Assembly (NCBI GenBank): GCA_050954505.1
Contig: JBPBPY010000109.1
Span: 1-7,004 of the forward strand
DNA: 7,004 nt
Reading direction: 5' to 3'
Source: JAQGMO01 sp050954505
GTDB lineage: Bacteria; Pseudomonadota; Gammaproteobacteria; Burkholderiales; Burkholderiaceae_D
The notes under the pieces were generated by a model. That model was not told the origin of the DNA and did no database searches. It was given only the letters and a program-made list of their open reading frames with translations. Shown piece after piece: positions 1-4,792 of this stretch (its first letter is position 1; the number at the start of each line of letters is the position of its first letter). A program made the position numbers and the translations under genes.

Positions 1-1979
1 CAGCGGTACTGGCGCAATGGCTCGAGGGCGCCGAGGGCGTCACTGCGGCCGAGCTCCACGAGGACCTGCCCGCAATGGCGCCGCTGCAGCGGGACGCGCA
101 TTCTGATGCCGGCAGCAGCCAGGACGGCACTGCCACACTGCCCGGTCCTGCCCAAGCGCTGGGCCATGCAGGACTGCTGGCACTGGCACGCGCTTACGAG
201 CACAGCGTGGCACACGCCGATCGTCTGATCGAAGCCCTGGCGCGCGACCTTCAGCGTGCCGAACAACTGCAGGCACTCGACCATGCGCTGCAGATTCTGG
301 CGACCGACCGCGCCAGCCTGGTGGGCGAAAAAGAGCAATTGGCGCGCGCCGAACAGCAGCGCCAGGACGAATGGCTGGCGCTGCTTGCAGCTGCCGGCCT
401 GCCGGCCGTGATGCCGCAAGGTTTGCGCGCCTGGCAGAGCGCGCTTTCCCAGGCCCGTAGCCAGTGCGAACAGCGCGCACTGCTGGGCGAAGAACTGGCC
501 TCGGCTGACGCTGCAGCGCTCGAACTCGGACGCGTCCTCCAGGCTGCGATCGCGGCCATCCATGGCAACGCCGTGGCAAGCACGCTGCCCTTGCACCAGC
601 TTGCAGCGCTGGCCGATGAACTGGAAGCCGAACTCAAGCAGCGCGAGACCCGCTACAACAATGCGATCGGCAAACAGCAGGCCCGCCAGCAGCAGCAGCA
701 ACTCGCTGCGGCACGCGAACAGGAACTGGCCTTGCGCGCCAGCCAGGCGCAGCTGGCAATGGCAAACCTGCTGCCATTGCTGCAGCTCGACAGCGCGGAC
801 GGCCTGGAGAGCGCGCGTGCGCGCTTGCTGCAGTTCGACACGCTGCTCTTGGCCCGTGATCGGCGCGACCAGGCCCTGACCCTGGCAGCGCGCGCCCAAG
901 CTGCATTGTCGGTCTTGCAGCAGCAGGCGCAGTCGCTGGCCATGTGCCTGGGCGACCAGGGCGATCTGCCGGTGCCGGCACTGCGCCTGTATGTGGAACA
1001 GCTCGCTGCCAGGCTGGCCAAGGCCAGGAAAATCCAGAGTGCGCATGCGCTGGCTGCCCACGCGCTGGAGCTGGCACAGCAAACCGTCGAGCGCGAAACC
1101 GCATTGGCCCAGGCCCATGAAAGCATGCTGGCGCAACTGTGCCGCAATGCCGGCGTGGCACACCCTTCGATGCTGCCGGAAGCCGAGCTGCGGGCCCGGC
1201 GCAAGCAGGACGCCCTGGCCGATGTGGAACGCACGCAGCGTCAGCTGCAGCAGGCGTCACGGCGCACCGAGACGCACTTGCGGGACCTGTTGCGCAACCA
1301 TGACGCAGTCAGGCTCGATGCCGACGAGGCACTGTTGAACCAGGAACGCGAGGCATTGGAAGATCGCCTGCGCCAGGCGCGCACGCTGGAAGAACAGTCA
1401 CGCCACGCCCTGGCGGCGGTCGACAGCGGCGATGAGGCAGTGGTGTTCCAGCAGGGCATGGAGCGCGCATCGGCACACGTGCGTGGCGCGCTGGCGCCCT
1501 GGATGCGTACCCGGCTGGCGCACGGCTTGCTGGCCGAGGCGCAGAAACGCTTTCGCGAGCGGGCACAGGGACCGATGCTCAGCAGTGCCTCGGCATTCTT
1601 TTGCAACATGACCGCTGCCGAGTTTACCGGATTGGCCAGCGATGAAAGCCGCGAAGGCGTGGCCCCCGTTCTGCTTGCCATGCGCCGCGATGGTCGACCG
1701 GTGCGTGTGGAACAGCTCAGCGAAGGCACGCGCGACCAGTTGTACCTGGCACTGCGCCTGGCCGCACTGGATTTGCGCCGGCAAGCCGGCGTGGACATGC
1801 CGCTGGTGCTCGATGATGTATTGATGACGTCCGACGATCGTCGTGCGGCGTTGATGCTGCAGACCCTGGCCGGGTTTTCACGCCACGGCCAGGTGATTGT
1901 GTTTACCCATCATGCCCATCTGATCGATGTGGCACGCCGGGCTGTTGCCAGCGACGTACTGTCCGTAGTTGAACTGTAG
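1..1979 (+). CDS. YhaN/SbcC-like coiled-coil AAA/ABC ATPase, C-terminal part (5' end outside window)
   Basis: The reading frame is already open at base 3, so the gene begins upstream; the ATG at 75 is probably internal. What is visible is a long Ala/Leu/Gln/Glu/Arg-rich stretch (about 75-1560) typical of antiparallel coiled coil, followed by the C-terminal half of an ABC-type ATPase head. The head shows an ABC signature LSEGTRDQ (1716-1739), a Walker B LVLDD followed by a D-loop region TSDD (about 1803-1838), and an H-loop in VFTHHAHL (from 1899). The Walker A half would be encoded upstream. This arrangement fits SMC/Rad50/SbcC-like ATPases, and the signature followed by DQLYLALRLA is closest to the YhaN family. 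By family analogy it probably acts on DNA ends with a metallophosphoesterase (YhaO/SbcD type) encoded upstream, but that partner is not in view. The family assignment is good; the cellular role is inferred. Confidence 0.85.
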   Translation, partial: AVLAQWLEGAEGVTAAELHEDLPAMAPLQRDAHSDAGSSQDGTATLPGPAQALGHAGLLALARAYEHSVAHADRLIEALARDLQRAEQLQALDHALQILATDRASLVGEKEQLARAEQQRQDEWLALLAAAGLPAVMPQGLRAWQSALSQARSQCEQRALLGEELASADAAALELGRVLQAAIAAIHGNAVASTLPLHQLAALADELEAELKQRETRYNNAIGKQQARQQQQQLAAAREQELALRASQAQLAMANLLPLLQLDSADGLESARARLLQFDTLLLARDRRDQALTLAARAQAALSVLQQQAQSLAMCLGDQGDLPVPALRLYVEQLAARLAKARKIQSAHALAAHALELAQQTVERETALAQAHESMLAQLCRNAGVAHPSMLPEAELRARRKQDALADVERTQRQLQQASRRTETHLRDLLRNHDAVRLDADEALLNQEREALEDRLRQARTLEEQSRHALAAVDSGDEAVVFQQGMERASAHVRGALAPWMRTRLAHGLLAEAQKRFRERAQGPMLSSASAFFCNMTAAEFTGLASDESREGVAPVLLAMRRDGRPVRVEQLSEGTRDQLYLALRLAALDLRRQAGVDMPLVLDDVLMTSDDRRAALMLQTLAGFSRHGQVIVFTHHAHLIDVARRAVASDVLSVVEL

Positions 1980-1986
1980 AGCCAGC

Positions 1987-2460
1987 TCAGTTATTGAGGA
2001 TGATTTGCGCAATCACGCCAGTGGCAATTGCTGCCAGCACATAATCACCACCGGCTTGCACCCACTGGTAGCCACGTGGAGGCGCATTCAAACGGTGGCC
2101 GCGCCAGTCGTTGACGACATATTGGCGGTTGCGGTATTCGCTGGGCAGGCGTCCGCCCTTGCGGAAGTCGTGCCGTGGGCCTGCGCCTCGGTTGGCATCG
2201 TGATTGGCCTCATAGCGTTCGCGGTCATTGCGGCCCTGCGGACCGGGCTGGCCACGATCGAATCCTGGTCCACCTGGTCCGCCTCGGCGCATGTCATCGC
2301 CCGGGCCGCCAGGACCGCCGGGGCCACGGCGCATGTCGTCGCCAGGACCACCCGGTCCACGGCGCATATCGTCACCGCGCCCCATGTTTTGCGCGAACGC
2401 GCCGGCTGAAGTGCTCAGGCACAGGGTGATGACTGCTGCGAAAATGGCTTGTTTCTTCAT
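1987..2460 (-). CDS. RcnB-family exported protein with Gly/Pro/Arg repeat linker
   Basis: A 157-residue protein. The ATG at 2460 is preferred because AGGAG sits 5 bases upstream; an in-frame GTG at 2466 would overlap that ribosome site. Residues 1-23 form a Sec signal peptide (KK, hydrophobic core, AFA before Q24), so the mature protein is periplasmic. Residues 29-66 are low-complexity, with three copies of a GDDMRRG-(G)PGGP unit. Residues about 95-157 match the RcnB domain: a basic GPRHDFRKGG start, LPSEYR, then VVNDWRGHRLNAPPRGYQWV, then GGDYVLA and a hydrophobic end. E. coli RcnB is a periplasmic protein affecting nickel/cobalt homeostasis, but most RcnB-domain proteins are uncharacterised and no metal site is obvious here, so a metal role is only a possibility. 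The gene is convergent with the upstream ATPase gene, and no efflux gene (rcnA) adjoins it. Confidence 0.82.
   Translation of the reverse strand: MKKQAIFAAVITLCLSTSAGAFAQNMGRGDDMRRGPGGPGDDMRRGPGGPGGPGDDMRRGGPGGPGFDRGQPGPQGRNDRERYEANHDANRGAGPRHDFRKGGRLPSEYRNRQYVVNDWRGHRLNAPPRGYQWVQAGGDYVLAAIATGVIAQIILNN
2263..2376 (-). repeat. In-gene tandem repeat encoding GDDMRRG/PGGP units
   Basis: Three imperfect copies of a unit of 11-14 codons lie within the RcnB-like gene, at residues 29-39, 40-50 and 54-65. They differ by insertion of GGP or an extra G. On the plus strand the copies appear as repeated cggcgcat(g/a)tcgtc blocks separated by GC-rich Pro/Gly codons. Such repeats can gain or lose units by replication slippage. 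The repeat forms the linker between the signal peptide and the RcnB domain. Confidence 0.8.
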
Positions 2461-2465
2461 ATACA

Positions 2466-2470
2466 CTCCT
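2466..2470 (-). promoter_or_regulatory. Ribosome binding site deciding the RcnB-like start
   Basis: On the minus strand this reads AGGAG, followed by TGTAT and then the ATG at 2460. The five-base spacing supports the ATG. It argues against the GTG at 2466, which overlaps the site. Confidence 0.7.
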
Positions 2471-2483
2471 AGGTTGATTCAAA

Positions 2484-2499
2484 GATTGTTGCGACAATC
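2484..2499. promoter_or_regulatory. Inverted repeat upstream of the RcnB-like gene
   Basis: GATTGT-TGCG-ACAATC has two perfect 6-base arms around a 4-base centre, lying 24-39 bases upstream of the RcnB-like ATG. The position suits an operator or a 5' leader hairpin. No clear -10/-35 pair could be placed around it, so its role is unknown. Confidence 0.4.
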
Positions 2500-2536
2500 G
2501 GCGCCGCCGGGACGCAAGGCGCCCGGCCGGATTACT

Positions 2537-2559
2537 GCATGAAGCTGTTGTCTTCATGC
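2537..2559. repeat. Perfect 8-bp hairpin next to the pentamer array
   Basis: GCATGAAG (2537-2544) and CTTCATGC (2552-2559) are exact reverse complements around a 7-base loop. No T-run follows on either strand, so it is not a canonical intrinsic terminator. It lies 7 bases from the start of the in-register TGCTC array. Confidence 0.55.
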
Positions 2560-2565
2560 CCTGCT

Positions 2566-2720
2566 TGCTCTGCTCTTCGCTACTCCGCTCTGGTCTGCTC
2601 TGTTTTGCTCTGCCCTGCTTTGCTCTGCCTTGTTTTGCGCTGCTCTGTCTTGCTCCGCCCTGCTTTACTCTGCTCTGCACCGGTTTACTTCGCTCTGCGC
2701 TACTCTGCTGTTTGCTGCGC
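2566..2720. repeat. Degenerate pentanucleotide tandem array, consensus TGCTC
   Basis: Reading in steps of five from 2566, about 29 consecutive pentamers (to 2710) stay in one register with no insertions or deletions, then the pattern decays to about 2720. Column counts over those 29 units are T 25, G 24, C 24, T 22 and C 20. Eight units are exact TGCTC (2566, 2571, 2596, 2606, 2621, 2641, 2651, 2671). Bases 2583-2666 contain no A on the plus strand, so the stretch is strongly strand-asymmetric. Because the period is not a multiple of three, any stop-free frame reads as a five-residue repeat (Leu/Cys/Ala/Ser-rich on plus, Lys/Gln/Arg/Ser-rich on minus). These open frames are by-products of the repeat and not credible genes. 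Function unknown. Confidence 0.88.
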
Positions 2721-2942
2721 CCGCTGCCGCTTGGCTTGACCAGGCGCGAAGACGGTATGCCGGCCTGGGTTTTGCACACGTTTTGTTTGCACTGATGGTC
2801 TCTTTTCGCTTCGCGACGCGCACTGCAATGCAAATGCTTCACTTCATCCTGCCGCTGCGGTTTTGCCCAGGTCGGTTGCCAACCCGGTGGCTGCCGACCG
2901 GTCCGGGAAGGCACGTTACCGATGTTTGATCCGGCTTGGCAC
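2721..2942. other. Non-coding stretch between the pentamer array and the opgG promoter
   Basis: Open frames cross this stretch, but none has a ribosome site or resembles a known protein. Apart from the hairpin at 2870-2899 and a short palindrome GACCGGTC at 2896-2903, I see no recognisable element. Confidence 0.5.
2870..2899. repeat. Two-part hairpin upstream of the opgG promoter
   Basis: GGTCGG (2870-2875) pairs with CCGACC (2894-2899), and inside it GCCA (2878-2881) pairs with TGGC (2888-2891). The two stems are separated by a 2x2 internal loop, and the apical loop is ACCCGG. There is no following T-run. It lies 44 bases before the TATAAT box, so it could be an operator-like site or the 3' structure of an antisense or upstream transcript. 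Neither is shown. Confidence 0.45.
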
Positions 2943-2948
2943 TATAAT
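2943..2948 (+). promoter_or_regulatory. Consensus -10 box, candidate opgGH promoter
   Basis: An exact TATAAT lies 225 bases before the opgG start codon, in an otherwise GC-rich region. No good TTGACA-like -35 occurs 16-18 bases upstream; the nearest candidate, TTGATC at 2926-2931, leaves only 11 bases. There is no TGN extension. It may therefore need an activator, or it may be fortuitous. The match to the -10 consensus and its place upstream of opgG are the only support. Confidence 0.5.
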
Positions 2949-2985
2949 CCCGCTTCATTGCCTTTCAGTTTGCCTTTCGCCAGGC

Positions 2986-3000
2986 GCCGCCCAAGGCGGC
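2986..3000 (+). repeat. GC hairpin in the opgG leader
   Basis: GCCGCC-CAA-GGCGGC is a perfect 6-base stem with a 3-base loop, about 38 bases after the -10 box. The following bases (ATCCTGCAG) have no T-run, so it is not an intrinsic terminator. Confidence 0.5.
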
Positions 3001-3162
3001 ATCCTGCAGCGAGAGCACGAATGGCCAGTCAACCTTCGCATTGGTGATTGAAATTTGCAGCGGCCCGAAACCATCCATTCCCGGCCGCGCCTGAGTCAAT
3101 GACCTGCCCCGCCTGCAGCGCATCCCTCATGATGCACAGCGCGGGCACAATGCGGACACCAT

Positions 3163-3168
3163 AAGGGA
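3163..3168 (+). promoter_or_regulatory. Ribosome binding site of opgG
   Basis: AAGGGA lies 5 bases before the ATG at 3174. An in-frame TAA at 3162-3164 blocks any earlier start in this frame, so the start at 3174 is well supported. Confidence 0.75.
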
Positions 3169-3173
3169 ATTCA

Positions 3174-4760
3174 ATGCGGTGCAAGATCAAGAATCCACTT
3201 CTGGCGCTCCCGCCTGCAACCGGCGCGGCCTTGCAGCCGAAGCTGCTGCCGACGCTGCTGCCATTGCTGTTGGCAATGCTGCTGGCACTCCAGTGCACCC
3301 TGGCCAACGCCGCCGCCTTCGGTTTTGCCGATGTTGCCAAACAGGCCAAGACACTGGCCGCCGAAAACTACCGCAAGCCGCCAAACAATTTGCCGAAGTC
3401 GGTGGCCAGCCTGAATTACGACCAGTATCGCGACATTCGCTTCAATGCCGACAAGTCGCTGTGGCGTAACACTGCGTCTCCTTTCGAGGTGGCGTTTTTT
3501 CACCAGGGTTTATTCTACGACCATGCGGTCAAGATCAATGAGGTAGTTGCCAACAAGGTGAGGGAGATCAAGTTTGACCCACACATGTTCAATTACGGTA
3601 AAACCAATTTGAACCCGAAAGAAATGCAGCAGCTTGGCTTTGCCGGATTTCGCGTCCACTTTCCCATCAATACGGCAAAGTACAAGGATGAAGTGCTGGT
3701 TTTCCTCGGCGCCAGCTATTTCCGCGCGCTGGGCAAGAGCCAGCTGTATGGCATGTCGGCGCGCGGTCTGGCGGTCGACACTGCATTGGCATCGGGTGAA
3801 GAATTTCCGCAATTTACCGAATTCTGGATCGAGCGTCCGGACAAGAATGCCAAGGAGCTGACCATCTATGCGCTGCTCAATTCGCCGCGTGTCACCGGCG
3901 CTTACCGCTTTGTCCTCAAGCCTGGCGTCGACACCGCAGTGGACGTCAAGGCCCAGCTGTTTTTGCGGGAAAATGTCACCGTGCTCGGCATGGCGCCACT
4001 GACCAGCATGTTCTTCTTTGGCGAAAACCAGCGCTCGAATGCCGAAGACTACCGGCCGGAAGTGCATGATTCCGACGGCATCTCGGTGCACTCGGGCACC
4101 GGTGAATGGCTGTGGCGTCCGCTGGTCAATCCGAAACGTTTGCTGGTGACTTCCTTTGCACTGAACAATCCGCTCGGCTTCGGGATGATGCAGCGTGACC
4201 GCGCCTTTACCAGTTACCTGGACCTGGAGTCGCGTTTTGAAAAACGTCCCAGCACATGGATCGAGCCGAAAGGCAAATGGGGCGCAGGACGGGTGCAGCT
4301 GGTGCAGATTCCCACGCCGGACGAGACCAATGACAATGCGATTGCCTTCTGGGTGCCGAGCGTGGCGCCCAAGCCTGGAACGCCGTTCGACTTCGAATAC
4401 CGCATGCTGTGGCAAAAGGACGGCGAAACGCTGCCACCGCTGTCCTGGGTCAGCCAGACCCGGCGTGGCCAGGGCTATACGCGCAAGACCGACGATGGCG
4501 TGGCGCTGATCGTCGACTTCGAAGGTCCGGCGCTCAAGAAGCTCGGGGCCGAGACCAAGCTTGACGGCGTCGTCAGTGTCGACGCCAATGGCAAGCTGCT
4601 GGAGACCAATGTCTACCGCAACGAGGTCACCGGTGGCTGGCGCCTGGCCGTGCGTTTGCGGCGCAACGATGATGCAAAACCGGTAGAGTTGCGTGGTTAC
4701 CTGCGCAATGGCGCTGAAACCCTCTCTGAAACCTGGAGCTACATATTACCGCCCGATTGA
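3174..4760 (+). CDS. opgG: Periplasmic glucan biosynthesis protein OpgG (MdoG)
   Basis: A 528-residue protein, close to E. coli OpgG (511). It acts in the periplasm in making osmoregulated periplasmic glucans, working on the beta-1,2-glucan delivered by OpgH; the family has been assigned glycoside hydrolase activity (GH186). Residues 1-46 are a long Sec-type signal: a polar start, a Leu-rich core from about 24, and ANA before A47. There is no twin-arginine, which separates it from the Tat-exported paralogue OpgD. The mature part follows the family closely: FGFADVAKQA, SPFEVAFFHQG, LGFAGFRVHFPIN, LGASYFRALG, SGEEFPQFTEFWIERP, APLTSMFFFG, GEWLWRPLVNP, and a DETNDN segment at 383-388. The domain ends with LSETWSYILPPD, nearly the same as the E. 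coli end. Family knowledge places a large beta-sandwich domain first and an Ig-like domain last. It is the first gene of opgGH. Confidence 0.97.
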   Translation: MRCKIKNPLLALPPATGAALQPKLLPTLLPLLLAMLLALQCTLANAAAFGFADVAKQAKTLAAENYRKPPNNLPKSVASLNYDQYRDIRFNADKSLWRNTASPFEVAFFHQGLFYDHAVKINEVVANKVREIKFDPHMFNYGKTNLNPKEMQQLGFAGFRVHFPINTAKYKDEVLVFLGASYFRALGKSQLYGMSARGLAVDTALASGEEFPQFTEFWIERPDKNAKELTIYALLNSPRVTGAYRFVLKPGVDTAVDVKAQLFLRENVTVLGMAPLTSMFFFGENQRSNAEDYRPEVHDSDGISVHSGTGEWLWRPLVNPKRLLVTSFALNNPLGFGMMQRDRAFTSYLDLESRFEKRPSTWIEPKGKWGAGRVQLVQIPTPDETNDNAIAFWVPSVAPKPGTPFDFEYRMLWQKDGETLPPLSWVSQTRRGQGYTRKTDDGVALIVDFEGPALKKLGAETKLDGVVSVDANGKLLETNVYRNEVTGGWRLAVRLRRNDDAKPVELRGYLRNGAETLSETWSYILPPD

Positions 4761-4792
4761 ACAACGACACCGGCCTCGATGCCAGGCTGGAC

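Larger units (their letters stand above)
2955..3173 (+). other. Putative long 5' leader of opgGH
   Basis: If transcription starts about 7 bases after the TATAAT box, the opgG mRNA would carry a leader of roughly 220 bases. It contains a GC hairpin (2986-3000) and two very short start-to-stop frames: MASQPSHW (3021-3047) behind a weak GAGAG, and an 11-codon frame (3129-3164) ending at the opgG ribosome site. No known riboswitch or RNA family was recognised. Confidence 0.35.

Noticed and set aside
634..1260. Overlapping minus-strand frames inside the ATPase gene
   Set aside because: They are shadows of a GC-rich coiled-coil coding region with no ribosome sites or conserved motifs.
2566..2720. 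CRISPR-like array
   Set aside because: The unit is 5 bases with no spacers, so it is a simple tandem repeat.
2539..2795. Leu/Cys-rich plus-strand frames in the array resembling membrane or cysteine-rich peptides
   Set aside because: More than one plus-strand frame stays open because the pentamers contain no stops. There is no ribosome site and the composition comes from the repeat.
2372..2914. A 180-codon minus-strand frame rich in Lys/Gln/Ser/Arg through the pentamer array
   Set aside because: Its middle is just the translated GAGCA repeat, and it overlaps the start of the RcnB-like gene in another frame. Stop-free reading is a by-product of the repeat.
2931..2955. Possible sigma-54 promoter (TTGGCAC followed by a GC)
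   Set aside because: The GG-to-GC spacing is off by two bases and the -12 element is not TTGC-like. TATAAT at the same place explains the sequence better.
3174..3310. Lipoprotein signal in OpgG (Cys41)
   Set aside because: The residue before Cys is Gln and the motif is not a lipobox. Cleavage after ANA is more convincing.
3510..4415. A 301-codon open frame on the minus strand opposite opgG
   Set aside because: Antisense to a well-conserved OpgG, with no family resemblance. It is explained by codon bias of the true gene.
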